Positions 41,450-50,170 are shown, numbered from the stretch's first letter. The stretch is 64,000 bases of DNA from JAXMAZ01 sp046350115 (GCA_046350115.1 JAXMAZ010000010.1:124001-188000), one strand, 5' to 3'. Numbers and translations are program-made. The notes: generated from the letters alone by a model not told the origin.

Positions 41450-43288
41450 ATGCCGACCGGTCTGCCCCGCCCGCTGGCGTCGGTCGCCCGCCGGCTCGCC
41501 CCGCCGCCGGACGGCTCGGACGCCGACCTGCTCGCCCGGTGGGTGGCCGCCCGGGACGAGGCCGCGTTCGAGGGGCTGGTCCGCCGGCACGGGCCGACGG
41601 TCCGGGCCATCGCCCGCGGCCGGCTGGGCAACCCGGCGGACGCGGACGACGTCACCCAGGCGGCGTTCCTGGTCCTCGCCCGGGACGCCGCCAAGGTCCG
41701 GGAGTCGGTCGCCGGGTGGCTCGCCCGGGTGGCCCACCTGACCGCCCTCCAGCACCGCCGGAACATGGCCCGCCGCACCACGGACGCCCTGCCCGCCGAC
41801 CCGCCCGGCCCGACCCCGGACCCGGCGGACGGTGCGGCCACCCGGGAAGACCGGGCGGTCGTCACCGAAGAGCTGGCCGGATTGCCGGACCGGTTGCGGG
41901 CGGTGCTGGTGTTGTGCGGGCTGGAAGGCCGCACCAACACCGAGGCGGCCGCGCTGCTCGGCGTCCCGAAAGGGACCGTCGACAGCCGACTGGCGGCGGC
42001 GAAAAAGCTGCTGCACGCCCGGCTGGCCCGGCGGGGCGTGACGGCGGCGGTCGCCGCGGTGTCCCTCGACCGGCTGGCCGCGGACACGGCGTCGGCCGCC
42101 GTCGGGTTCACGGACTTGGCCCACACCATTACCGCAAACGCGGGCCAGTACCTGACCGGGACACTCGACGTGTCCGCGGTCCGGCTGCTGGCCGACGGAG
42201 TCACCCCGACCATGTCGAGCGCATCCCGCCTGATCGCCCTGGCGATGCTGACCGTCGCCGTGTCCGGCACCGCCGGGCTGGGGCTGTACCACGCCTCGGC
42301 CGGCCCGCAGGAGCCGAAGAAGGAGCCGCCCAAGGCCGCCAAGGCCGAGCCGCCGAAGCCGAAAGACGCCCCGCCGCCGGCGGCCGGACCGGAGGACGGC
42401 CTGCGTGTGGCACAGAGCGAGCAGGAGGTCCGCGGCCTGCTGGCCGGCCCGTCCGGCCTCCGCGACCTGGACAACCTGACCCTCGGGTCGCTGCTCGACA
42501 TGCTGAACGCCCGCGGGGTGCTCGCCTGGGTGGACGTGTCCGCCCTGATCCGGCACGGGTTGCCGGAGGACGCACGGGCGGCCCTGTACGACACCCGGCT
42601 CCGCGGCCCGCGGAACCCGGAGCGGCTGCCTCTGACGGACGTCCTGTCCGACGTGCTCGGGCAGCTCCAATTCGGCGACCTGCGGCTCGCCTTCCGGGTC
42701 CGCGGGAACCAGCTCGTGATCGGCCCGGCCTACGTCCCGCCGTTCCTGCCCGGCCCGGTCGCCGACCAGACCCCGCAGATCACCCCCGCGAAAATGATCG
42801 AGCAGTTGAACGGCCCGCCGGTGTCGGTGGTGTTCGCGAACACGTCGATCACCAAGGCGGTCGAGTCCCTCCGCCGGGAGACCGGGGCGAACATCGTCCT
42901 CGACCCGAAGGTGGCACTGACCCACGAGAAGGAACCGACCGTCACCGCCACGTTCGACGACGTCCGGCTGCGGACCGTCCTCCAGGTGGTCGCGGACGTG
43001 GCCGGCTACCGGCTGGTGGCGCTGGACAACGTCTACTACCTGACCGGCCCGGAGAACGCCGAGCGGATGCAGGCGGAGCTGACCCGTCCGCTGCACGGCG
43101 GGGCCGAGCCGGCTGGTCAGGTGCTCGTCCCGCCGGGGTTTGTCACCGACGGCTACCAGTACTTCCCCCGGACCGCGGACATGAAGCCGTCTGACCCGTT
43201 CGCGAAAGCCTATCCGGGCGGCGGCGGGCCGGGCGGGGTGAAGCCGGTGCCGGCCCCGCCGCCGGCGAAGAAGGACGAGAAGAAGTAG
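41450..43288 (+). CDS. ECF sigma factor fused to a transmembrane and secretin-like (STN) domain
   Basis: A 612-residue fusion. Residues about 25-190 are an ECF sigma factor: sigma2 (DEAAFEGLVRRHGPTVRAIARGRL; DADDVTQAAFLVLARDA) and sigma4 (LPDRLRAVLVLCGLEGRTNTEAAALL; GVPKGTVDSRLAAAKKLLHARL). A membrane helix (SASRLIALAMLTVAVSGTAGLGLYHA, about 262-285) and a Pro/Ala/Lys linker follow. The outer part resembles a secretin/TonB short N-terminal domain twice (about 360-420 and 450-540; e.g. VSVVFANTSITKAVESLRRETGANIVLD). It fits the ECF class with long C-terminal extensions typical of Gemmata-like bacteria; no anti-sigma gene follows. The tether implies control by an outside signal. Confidence 0.88.
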   Translation: MPTGLPRPLASVARRLAPPPDGSDADLLARWVAARDEAAFEGLVRRHGPTVRAIARGRLGNPADADDVTQAAFLVLARDAAKVRESVAGWLARVAHLTALQHRRNMARRTTDALPADPPGPTPDPADGAATREDRAVVTEELAGLPDRLRAVLVLCGLEGRTNTEAAALLGVPKGTVDSRLAAAKKLLHARLARRGVTAAVAAVSLDRLAADTASAAVGFTDLAHTITANAGQYLTGTLDVSAVRLLADGVTPTMSSASRLIALAMLTVAVSGTAGLGLYHASAGPQEPKKEPPKAAKAEPPKPKDAPPPAAGPEDGLRVAQSEQEVRGLLAGPSGLRDLDNLTLGSLLDMLNARGVLAWVDVSALIRHGLPEDARAALYDTRLRGPRNPERLPLTDVLSDVLGQLQFGDLRLAFRVRGNQLVIGPAYVPPFLPGPVADQTPQITPAKMIEQLNGPPVSVVFANTSITKAVESLRRETGANIVLDPKVALTHEKEPTVTATFDDVRLRTVLQVVADVAGYRLVALDNVYYLTGPENAERMQAELTRPLHGGAEPAGQVLVPPGFVTDGYQYFPRTADMKPSDPFAKAYPGGGGPGGVKPVPAPPPAKKDEKK

Positions 43289-43293
43289 CCCCG

Positions 43294-43412
43294 GTTAGCC
43301 GCGAGGCGGAGTCCGCGGAGCCGAGCGCGGCGACCGCATCCCGCACCGGTGGCTCTCACCGACCCGGGACGCAGTGGTCGCGCTCGGCTCCGCGGACTCC
43401 GCCTCGCGGCTA
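43294..43412. repeat. Palindromic repeat, family D (TTAGCCGCGAGGCGG type)
   Basis: GGTTAGCCGCGAGGCGGAGT and its mirror ACTCCGCCTCGCGGCTAAAC, with CCGCGGAGCCGAGCGCG inner arms, almost perfectly paired for about 42 bases around a centre of about 34. It fills the gap between the sigma fusion and lpxA. Confidence 0.85.
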
Positions 43413-43468
43413 AACAGTTTCTCAACTTGGGCTTGGCACCACCCGGGGCGATGGCGTAAACCGGGGTC

Positions 43469-44278
43469 ATGTCTCCCCTCATCCACCCGACCGCCGTCGT
43501 CGGCCCGGACGTCCGCCTCGCGGACGGCGTCACCGTCGGCCCGTTCGCCGTCCTGGACGGGCCGATCGCCGTCGGCCCCGGGACCGCGATCGGCCCGCAC
43601 TGCCACCTGATCGGCGAGCTGGCCATCGGGGCGAACAACCGGTTCCACACCGGCTGCGTGGTCGGCGACGCGCCCCAGCACACCGGGTACGACGGCACCC
43701 CGACACGCACCGAGATCGGGGACAACAACACGTTCCGCGAACACGTGACGATCCACCGCGGGATGCCGGCCAGCGTCGGCCCGGGGACCGGCATCACCCG
43801 CATCGGCAGCGGCAACTTCCTGATGGCCAACGCCCACGTCGCCCACGACTGCCGGGTCGGGGACGGGTGCATCTTCGCCAACGGGGCGGTGATCGGCGGG
43901 CACGCCGAGGTCGGCGACCGGGCGTTCCTGTCCGGGAACACCGCCGTCCACCAGTTCTGCCGGGTCGGCCGGCTGGCCATGCTGTCCGGCACGTCCGCCG
44001 TCAGCCAGGACCTGCCGCCGTTCTGGATCGTCCAGCTCATCAACGTGCCGCACGGCATCAACGTGGTCGGCATGCGGCGGGCCGGGTGCAGCCGCGAGGA
44101 GATCACGGCCGTCCGGGAGGCGTACAAACTGATCAACAAGGCCGGGTTGCCGATCCGGGAGGCGGTCGACCGAATCGCCGCAGAGGCCGGGCATCTGCCG
44201 GCGGTCCGGGAGCTGGTCGAGTTCATCCGCACCTCGAAGCGGGGCATCACCACCGGGCGGGCCGACGATGAAGGCTGA
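43469..44278 (+). CDS. lpxA: Acyl-ACP--UDP-N-acetylglucosamine O-acyltransferase
   Basis: A 269-residue left-handed beta-helix enzyme for the first step of lipid A synthesis. Hexapeptide repeats run from IHPTAVVGPDVRLADGVTVGPFAVLDG, through IGDNNTFREHVTIHRG (about 87-102; active-site His in VAHDCRVGDG, about 122), to HQFCRVGRLAMLSGTSAVSQDLPPF (about 156-180). The C-terminal helical part starts RRAGCSREEITAVREAYK. Length is standard. It overlaps the next gene by 11 bases. lpxC lies 18 kb away in this window. Confidence 0.93.
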   Translation: MSPLIHPTAVVGPDVRLADGVTVGPFAVLDGPIAVGPGTAIGPHCHLIGELAIGANNRFHTGCVVGDAPQHTGYDGTPTRTEIGDNNTFREHVTIHRGMPASVGPGTGITRIGSGNFLMANAHVAHDCRVGDGCIFANGAVIGGHAEVGDRAFLSGNTAVHQFCRVGRLAMLSGTSAVSQDLPPFWIVQLINVPHGINVVGMRRAGCSREEITAVREAYKLINKAGLPIREAVDRIAAEAGHLPAVRELVEFIRTSKRGITTGRADDEG

Positions 44279-45593
44279 TGCCGACCAACGCCCACGCACG
44301 ATCGCGGGTGGGCTGTCACGACTTCTTGCCATCCCGCTGTCGATCCGGCTGGCGGCGACCCTGTGGGTCGTGCTGACCGTCGCCGTGACGGTCCGGGTGG
44401 CGGTGCAGCGGCCGGACCGGGCGTCCGTCGTCCCGATCTACCTGGATGCCGGCGAGCGGTGGCGGGCCGGCGCCTCGCTGTACGAACACCACCCCGGGCT
44501 GGACGTGTACCGCAACCCGCCGGGGGTGGCCGCCGGGTTCGCCGCCCTGACCCCGCTGCCGCCGAAGGTCGCCGCAATCCTCTGGCGGCTCGGCTGTGGG
44601 GCCGCACTGCTCACCGGCCTCGTCCGGTTCCGCCGGGTTGTGGCCCCCGACCTGTCCGCGGACCGGGCGGCGGCGCTGTACGCGCTGGCGGCGGTGCTGG
44701 CCGTGCCGGCGGTGAACAACGGGCAGGTGAACATTCTGGTTGCGGCCGGCGGGCTGCACGGGGCGGCGGCAGTGGCCCGCGGCCGGTGGTGGGCGGCCGC
44801 CCTGTGGTTCGCCGTCGGCGGCTGGCTGAAGGTGTACCCGCTGGCCGTCGGGATGCTGGCCGCGGTCGTCGCCCCGCGGCGGCTCGCCCCCAAGCTGGCG
44901 GCGGCCACCGTCGCCGGGTTCCTGGCCCCGTTCGTGGTGCAGTCCCCGGACTATGTCTGGCGGCAGCACCGGGAAATGATCGCCGCCGACACGGCCGACG
45001 ACCGCACCCACGCCGACCCGGCCCGGGTGCCACGGGACTGGACCATCCTGAGCCGCACGTGGGCCGGGGTGGTGGTGCCGGCAACAGCGGCGAAAGGCGT
45101 GTCGCTGGTCGTGGCCGCCGGGCTGGCCGGGTTCATGGCGGTCACGGCCGGGCGGCGAAGTCTGCGGGATTCGGCGGGGGTGGCACTCGCGCTGGGGTCC
45201 GGGTGGATGACGGCGTTCGGCCCGGCCACCGAGGGGAACACGTACAGCGTCCTGTGCGGGGCGGCCGCCTGGCTGGCGGTCGTCCCGGACCGGCCGCGGT
45301 GGGCCACCTGGGCGGCCCGCGTCGGGTGTGGGCTGTTGGTGATGAGCGTGGCCCGCGGGATGGTCCCGGGCGTCATCCCGTTCGAGCTGCTCGGCCCGCA
45401 GCCGGCCGGGGCGCTGCTGCTCATGCTCGCCGCGTTCGCCGCCGCCCCCCAGCCGGTCGTGTCGGCGGCGGGGCAGGTCATCATCACGGGCCGGGTGAGC
45501 CAGTCGGCGAGGGGGTCGATCGGGGGCGGAAACGACGCCGCCCGCCCGGTCGGGGCGGGCGGCCGGGATGTCAGCGGAGCGGGAGGGATTTGA
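44268..45593 (+). CDS. Polytopic membrane glycosyltransferase (GT87/DUF2029-like)
   Basis: A 441-residue membrane protein with about ten hydrophobic segments, including IRLAATLWVVLTVAVTVRVAV at the start. The region VVPIYLDAGERWRAGASLYEHHPGLDVYRNPPGVAAGF (about 53-90) with a conserved Asp is the loop typical of GT87 (phosphatidylinositol mannosyl/arabinofuranosyl-type) enzymes; GGWLKVYPLAVGMLA also fits. It overlaps lpxA and its last 19 bases overlap the tRNA-Ser gene on the other strand, so the final 30 or so residues are probably not native. Confidence 0.78.
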   Translation: MKADADQRPRTIAGGLSRLLAIPLSIRLAATLWVVLTVAVTVRVAVQRPDRASVVPIYLDAGERWRAGASLYEHHPGLDVYRNPPGVAAGFAALTPLPPKVAAILWRLGCGAALLTGLVRFRRVVAPDLSADRAAALYALAAVLAVPAVNNGQVNILVAAGGLHGAAAVARGRWWAAALWFAVGGWLKVYPLAVGMLAAVVAPRRLAPKLAAATVAGFLAPFVVQSPDYVWRQHREMIAADTADDRTHADPARVPRDWTILSRTWAGVVVPATAAKGVSLVVAAGLAGFMAVTAGRRSLRDSAGVALALGSGWMTAFGPATEGNTYSVLCGAAAWLAVVPDRPRWATWAARVGCGLLVMSVARGMVPGVIPFELLGPQPAGALLLMLAAFAAAPQPVVSAAGQVIITGRVSQSARGSIGGGNDAARPVGAGGRDVSGAGGI

Positions 45594-45662
45594 ACCCTCG
45601 ATACGGGGATACCGTATACGGCATTTCCAGTGCCGCCTCTTCAGCCACTCGAGCACCGCTCC
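45575..45662 (-). tRNA. tRNA-Ser (anticodon GGA)
   Basis: 88 bases with a long variable arm, as in serine tRNAs. Acceptor GGAGCGG/CCGCTCC, anticodon loop CTGGAAA (anticodon GGA), a T-arm GAGGG/CCCTC on this strand and the discriminator G. It reads on the minus strand, converging with the membrane glycosyltransferase gene, whose end overlaps it by 19 bases. Confidence 0.95.
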
Positions 45663-45729
45663 GTGCTCATTCCAGACGCCCGGCGACCGCGTCGGGTTCG
45701 CCGGGAGAGCCATCCTAGCGGCGGCCGGG

Positions 45730-47073
45730 TCAGCCGAACAGCCCCCGTAGCGGCACCCCGGCGGCCAACGGCAGCGGCCGGCCGAGCCGGTCCTCGACCA
45801 GCGCCCCCGGGTCCACCCCGAGGGCGTGGTACACGGTCGCCGTCAGGTCGGCCGGGGTGACGGGGTCGGCCTTCGGCATCCCCCCGATCCGGTCGCTCGC
45901 CCCGTACACCGCCCCGCCCCGGATGCCGCCGCCGGCCAGCACCGCCGAATAGCACCGCGGCCAGTGCTCCCGCCCGGCGGACGCCTTGCTGATGACCGGC
46001 GCCCGGCCGAACTCCCCGACCCACACCACCAGCGTCTCGTCCAGCATCCCCCGCCGGCCGAGGTCGGTCAGCAGGGCGGCGAACCCCTGGTCGGCCGGCG
46101 GCATGAGCCGGGTCTTCAGCCCGTTGAAGTTGTTCCCGTGGGTGTCCCAGAAGGTCTGCCGGTCGTCCGGCCAGTTGACGCACACCAGCCGCACCCCGGC
46201 CTCGACCAGCCGGCGGGCGAGCAGGCAGCTCTGGCCGTGCGGGTGCCGGCCGTACTCGTCCCGGACGGCGGCCGGCTCCCGGCTCAGGTCGAACGCCGCC
46301 TCCGACTGGCGGGAGGTGAGCAGGGAGAGCGCCTTCCGGCGGGCGGCGGCGAACTCGTCGGCCGGGGCCGCGTCCAAGGACGCCAGCAGCCGGTCCCGGC
46401 CGGCGAACCGGTCGGCCGGCACGTCCGCCGGGCCGGCCAGCCCGCCGACCCGGAACCCGGGGGCGTTCGGGTCGCCGGTGATCAGGAACGGGTCGAACCC
46501 GGCCCCGAGCCAGCCGGCGTGCTGGCCGGGCGCCACCCCGCCGGGGGCGGCCGGATGGGACACCGCCCACGGCAGGCTGACGAACGGCGGAAGCGCCCCG
46601 CCGGGCCGCTGCCTGGCCAGCACCGACCCGACGTGCGGCCAGTCGTTCCGGCTCGGCGGGTCGGCGTCCGACTTCGGCTTCGGGGCCAGATGGCCGGTCA
46701 TCAGGTGGTGGACGCTGGACAGGTGGGCCGGGTCATCGTGGGTCATCGACCGGACGACCGCGTACTTGTGGGCCAGCGTCGCCAGCCGGGGGAAGTGCTC
46801 GCAGATCCGCAGTCCGGGGACGGTGGTGGCGATCGGCTTGAACGGCCCGCGGACCTCGTCCGGGGCGTCCGGCTTCAAGTCCCAGGTGTCCAGGTGGCTC
46901 GGCCCGCCCCACATGAACAGCAGGATGCACGCCTTCGCTTGCGGCTTCTCGGGGCGGGCGTGGGCGGTCAGGGCGGTCAGGCCGAGGCCGAGCGGGCCGA
47001 GGGTGCCGGCCCGGAGCAGGTCGCGGCGGGTGAGCGGGCCGGGGCAAACCCCCGAACGGGGCGGGACCGTCAT
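45730..47073 (-). CDS. DUF1501 domain protein (Tat-type)
   Basis: A 447-residue sulfatase-fold-like DUF1501 protein, a family found in planctomycetes, usually with PVC cytochrome genes. The twin-arginine signal is LTRRDLLRAGTLGPLGLG (about 14-31). Core motifs are LLFMWGGPSHLDTWDLKPDAPDEVRGPFKPI (about 52-82), SMTHDDPAHLSSVHHLMTGH (about 109-128), GWLGAGFDPFLI (about 183) and WVGEFGRAPVISKASAGREHWP (about 333-354). The substrate and role are not known. It is transcribed toward tRNA-Ser. Confidence 0.92.
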   Translation of the reverse strand: MTVPPRSGVCPGPLTRRDLLRAGTLGPLGLGLTALTAHARPEKPQAKACILLFMWGGPSHLDTWDLKPDAPDEVRGPFKPIATTVPGLRICEHFPRLATLAHKYAVVRSMTHDDPAHLSSVHHLMTGHLAPKPKSDADPPSRNDWPHVGSVLARQRPGGALPPFVSLPWAVSHPAAPGGVAPGQHAGWLGAGFDPFLITGDPNAPGFRVGGLAGPADVPADRFAGRDRLLASLDAAPADEFAAARRKALSLLTSRQSEAAFDLSREPAAVRDEYGRHPHGQSCLLARRLVEAGVRLVCVNWPDDRQTFWDTHGNNFNGLKTRLMPPADQGFAALLTDLGRRGMLDETLVVWVGEFGRAPVISKASAGREHWPRCYSAVLAGGGIRGGAVYGASDRIGGMPKADPVTPADLTATVYHALGVDPGALVEDRLGRPLPLAAGVPLRGLFG

Positions 47074-47258
47074 GGCGGGCGTCTCGCGGAGGAGCGGCGA
47101 GCGGCGGGAACCCGGCGGCGGGCGTCAGGCAGGATGGGACAAGGGTAACGTGTGGCCGAGGCCGGTGCAACCGAAACGTGCGATACCGGTAAGCGGTCCG
47201 GCCTCCGGCCGGACCCGGGGACGCCGCAGGCGTCCCCACTAACCTCACTCGTGATGCG

Positions 47259-47966
47259 CTAACACCGCGCCGACTTCCGTTTCTTCCCCTGCCGGCCGCC
47301 CGCCTCGATCTTGGCGATGTACGCGGACGCCCGCGGCACCTGGCAGGCGGTGTCGCCCATGTCCACGCTCACGTCGCCGACGGCCGCCGCCACCGCCTTC
47401 GCCTTCGCCAGCAGCGGCGCCACGTGCGCCCCGACCGCGATCACGAACCCGTTCATCGTGTACCGCACCCGGTTGGCCGCCGTGTGGACCTCCTTCTGCA
47501 CCCGGTCCAGCAGCCCGACGATCTCGTCCAGGACGAGGGCGTCGTCCGGGGTGATCGCCACATAGGACGAGTACGTCTGCCACCCGGCGGACGCGACCGG
47601 CTCCGACTTCGACGCCATCCACTCCTTCGCCAGCTCGACGGCAAACTTTGACTCGGACGCGACCCACGGCACCGTGTACTCGCTGACCATCTTCCAGGTC
47701 GCCGTCTTGACCCACTTCTTCAGGTCGGCCTTGGTCATCTGCTGCGGATCGGCGATCAGCCCGGCCAGGTACATCGCGTCGCCGATCCCGGTGGCATACA
47801 GGACCAGGGCAAGCTTGTGGTTCACCTTCACCCGCTTCTGGATTTTCTTGAGGTCTTCCACCTTCACCCCGAAGAACGGCTCCTTCGCCCCGTGCTTGAG
47901 CAGCGTCTTCTTGGTCTGCTCGCTGCCCATCCGCTTCAGTTCGGCCACGACCTGGTCGGCGGTCAT
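47259..47966 (-). CDS. DNA alkylation repair protein (AlkD/DUF7-like HEAT-repeat family)
   Basis: A 235-residue all-helical protein of the DNA alkylation repair family. It opens MTADQVVAELKRMGSEQTKK, has GVKVEDLKKIQKRVKVNHKLAL (about 30-51) and WKMVSEYTVPWVASESKFAVELAKEWMAS (about 96-124), like AlkD-type glycosylases that hydrolyse 3-methyladenine and 7-methylguanine adducts. The start is the ATG at 47966; the longer frame lacks a site. Divergent from the cysteine desulfurase, whose start lies 30 bases away. Confidence 0.8.
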   Translation of the reverse strand: MTADQVVAELKRMGSEQTKKTLLKHGAKEPFFGVKVEDLKKIQKRVKVNHKLALVLYATGIGDAMYLAGLIADPQQMTKADLKKWVKTATWKMVSEYTVPWVASESKFAVELAKEWMASKSEPVASAGWQTYSSYVAITPDDALVLDEIVGLLDRVQKEVHTAANRVRYTMNGFVIAVGAHVAPLLAKAKAVAAAVGDVSVDMGDTACQVPRASAYIAKIEAGGRQGKKRKSARC

Positions 47967-47983
47967 CGGCGGCCCTCCCCGGT

Positions 47984-47989
47984 TAGAAT
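47984..47989 (+). promoter_or_regulatory. -10 box of the cysteine desulfurase, six bases before the start codon
   Basis: TAGAAT, ending six bases before the ATG (47996). Transcription would start at the start codon itself, the same leaderless layout as at moaE and dnaA. Confidence 0.5.
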
Positions 47990-47995
47990 GGGCAG

Positions 47996-49282
47996 ATGAT
48001 GACCCCGATTTACCTGGATCACAACGCCAGTAGCCCGCTGCTGCCGGAGGCGGCGGAGGCGATGCGGGCCGTCTGGATGGAAGCGGGCGGGAATCCGGCG
48101 TCGGCGCACCACGCCGGGCGGAAGGCGCGGCAGCGGCTCGAAGACGCCCGGGAACGGGTGGCGGCGGCGCTGGGGGCATCACCGGACGAGGTGATCTTCA
48201 CCAGCGGGGCGACCGAGGCGAACAACCTGGCGCTGTTCGGGCTGACTGCCTGTCCTTCTCCCCCTCTCCGCTTCGGGAGGGGCCGGGGGAGGGGTCACGC
48301 CTGTCAACCAGCCCCAGAACTTGCGAAGTCGCGGAAACGGGTCGAGGGCGATAACCCCACCCCCCGACCCCCTCCCCGAAGCGGAGAGTGGGAGCAAAAC
48401 CCGGGCCACCTCCTCGCCGCCCCGATCGAGCACCCGTGCGTCATCGAGCCGCTGAACCAGCTCGCCGCCGTCGGGTTCGCCGTGGAGTGGCTGCCGGTCA
48501 CGCCCCGCGGCCAGGTGGAGCAGCGGCAGGTTCTCGCCCGGGTCCGGGACGACACCCGGCTCGTCGCCCTGATGCTCGCCAACCACGAAACCGGCGCCAT
48601 CCAGCCGGTGCGGCACGTGACGAAGACGCTACCGAAGGGCATCCCGCTGCACTGCGACGCGGCCCAGGCGGTGGGCAAAATCCCGGTGAACTTCCGCGAC
48701 CTCGGCGTCACGACGCTGACCGCGTCGGCCCACAAGTTCGGCGGCCCGCCGGGGGTCGGGTTGCTGCTGTTGAAGCGCGATACCAAGCTCACCCCACGGG
48801 CGTTCGGCGGGCACCAGCAGCGGGGCCACCGCCCTGGTACGGAGCCGGTCGCCCTTGCGGTCGGGCTGGCGACGGCCCTAGATCACGCCGTCACCCACCT
48901 GGACGCGAACCGGGCGAAGCTCGACGAGCTGCGGCAACGACTGCTCGACCGGCTGCAGGCGGTCGGGCCGGTGGTGAACGGCCCGCAACCCGGCGACCCG
49001 GACGGGCTGCCGACGACGCTCAACCTGTCCTTCCCCGGCTGCCGGGCGGACGTGCTGCTGATGGCCCTGGACCTGGCCGGGGTGGCGTGCAGCGCCGGGT
49101 CGGCGTGCTCCAGCGGCAGCCTGCTGCCGTCCCCGGTGCTGCGGGCGATGGGCGTCCCGGACGAGGGGCTGCGGTCGGCCGTCCGGTTCAGCCTCGGGCC
49201 GTCCCTGACCGAGGCGGACGTCGACGACGCGGCCGGCCGCATCACCCGGTGCGTTCAGGACGTTCGCGGCCGGGGCACCTGA
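47996..49282 (+). CDS. Cysteine desulfurase (NifS/IscS family) with in-frame repeat insertion
   Basis: A 428-residue PLP enzyme that takes sulfur from cysteine for Fe-S, thiouridine or molybdopterin. Motifs are YLDHNASSPLLPEA (about 6-19), FTSGATEANNLALFG (about 70-84), NHETGAIQPV (about 198-207), HCDAAQAVGK (about 222-231), TASAHKFGGPPGVGLLLL (about 242-259, PLP lysine in SAHKFGG) and the sulfur-carrier Cys in VACSAGSACSSGSLLPS (about 361-377). A family C palindrome is read in frame at about 85-135 (Pro/Arg/Gly-rich), between the early PLP loop and HPCVIEPL. Activity is probably intact because the insert sits at the surface. Confidence 0.9.
   Translation: MMTPIYLDHNASSPLLPEAAEAMRAVWMEAGGNPASAHHAGRKARQRLEDARERVAAALGASPDEVIFTSGATEANNLALFGLTACPSPPLRFGRGRGRGHACQPAPELAKSRKRVEGDNPTPRPPPRSGEWEQNPGHLLAAPIEHPCVIEPLNQLAAVGFAVEWLPVTPRGQVEQRQVLARVRDDTRLVALMLANHETGAIQPVRHVTKTLPKGIPLHCDAAQAVGKIPVNFRDLGVTTLTASAHKFGGPPGVGLLLLKRDTKLTPRAFGGHQQRGHRPGTEPVALAVGLATALDHAVTHLDANRAKLDELRQRLLDRLQAVGPVVNGPQPGDPDGLPTTLNLSFPGCRADVLLMALDLAGVACSAGSACSSGSLLPSPVLRAMGVPDEGLRSAVRFSLGPSLTEADVDDAAGRITRCVQDVRGRGT
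48255..48399. repeat. Palindromic MITE-like repeat, family C, copy 4, inside the cysteine desulfurase
   Basis: CTTCTCCCCCTCTCCGCTTC at the left, GAAGCGGAGAGTGGGAGCAA at the right. It occupies 145 bases in frame, coding for a Ser/Pro/Arg/Gly-rich peptide such as PSPPLRFGRGRGRGHACQPA and PTPRPPPRSGEWEQNPG. Homologues of this family do not have such a loop here. Confidence 0.85.
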
Positions 49283-49437
49283 GACAGGTCGCCCGGCGGG
49301 CTGACGACGACCACCACCGTCACCGCCTCCGAGCCGCACGGCGGGCAGCACTCGGCCGGCGGGCGGCGGTCCGGCGCCGCCGGCGGGGCGAGCAGGAACA
49401 GCGCGACCAGCACCACGACCGCCTTCCGTGGGATCAT
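49255..49437 (-). CDS. Small secreted protein, uncertain
   Basis: A 60-residue protein with a clear signal peptide (MIPRKAVVVLVALFLLAPPAA) and a short mature part with CCPPC. The last 28 bases overlap the 3' end of the cysteine desulfurase on the opposite strand. It is too small and too GC-biased to be certain that it is a real gene. Confidence 0.4.
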   Translation of the reverse strand: MIPRKAVVVLVALFLLAPPAAPDRRPPAECCPPCGSEAVTVVVVVSPPGDLSQVPRPRTS

Positions 49438-49528
49438 GACCGACCCTCCGTCATGTGGGCGAGCAGGACCAGTTTGCACGAAAATCTAAAATCGTGCAAG
49501 ATCCCACCCCCTCGAACGAGTAACTAGC

Positions 49529-50170
49529 ATGGCCACGACCGGCACCCGGGACGCCATCCTCGACGCGGCCGAGCGGCTGATCGGGGTGCTCGGGTACTCG
49601 AAGACCACGATGGACGACGTGGCCAAGGCGGCCGGGGTCGGGAAGCGGACCATCTACGTCCACTTCCCGGCCAAGGAGGAGGTGGTGCTCTGCACCATCG
49701 ACCGGATCGTCGACCGGCTGGTCGGCCGGCTGCGGGGGCACGCTGCCGCCCCCGGGCCGGCGGCCGGCCGGGTCCGGGCCATGCTGCTCGAACGGGTGCT
49801 GTTCCGGTTCGACAGCGTCCGCGACTACTCCCACGGCCTCGACGAGCTGTTCGCCTCCCTGCGGCCGGCGTACCTGGCCCGCCGGGGGCTGTACTTCGCC
49901 GCCGAGACCGAGGCGTTCGCGGACGTGGTCCGGGCCGGGCACGAAGCCGGGGAGTTCGACGCCCCGGACTCCGAGGCCGTCGCCGAGTCCCTGCTGCTCG
50001 CCACCAACAGTCTGCTGCCCTACGGGCTGAGCGCCCGGGAGCTGGGCCGGCGGGCGGACGTGGAGGCCAAGGCCGGCCGGCTGGCCGACCTGCTGCTGTT
50101 CGGCCTGTGCCGGCGGCCGGGCGACTCTTCCTCCCCTCTCCGCTTCCGGGGAGGGGGCCGGGGGAGGTGA
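49529..50170 (+). CDS. TetR/AcrR-family transcriptional regulator
   Basis: A 213-residue repressor. The DNA-binding domain is TRDAILDAAERLIGVLGYSKTTMDDVAKAAGVGKRTIYVHFPAKEEV (about 6-52), with the helix-turn-helix VAKAAGVGKRTIYVHF. The ligand-binding helical domain follows to about residue 195. The last 15 residues (SSSPLRFRGGGRGR) and the stop codon come from a family C palindrome that begins at 50128, so the native C-terminus was probably a few residues shorter or replaced. A hydrolase/peptidase gene follows. Confidence 0.88.
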   Translation: MATTGTRDAILDAAERLIGVLGYSKTTMDDVAKAAGVGKRTIYVHFPAKEEVVLCTIDRIVDRLVGRLRGHAAAPGPAAGRVRAMLLERVLFRFDSVRDYSHGLDELFASLRPAYLARRGLYFAAETEAFADVVRAGHEAGEFDAPDSEAVAESLLLATNSLLPYGLSARELGRRADVEAKAGRLADLLLFGLCRRPGDSSSPLRFRGGGRGR

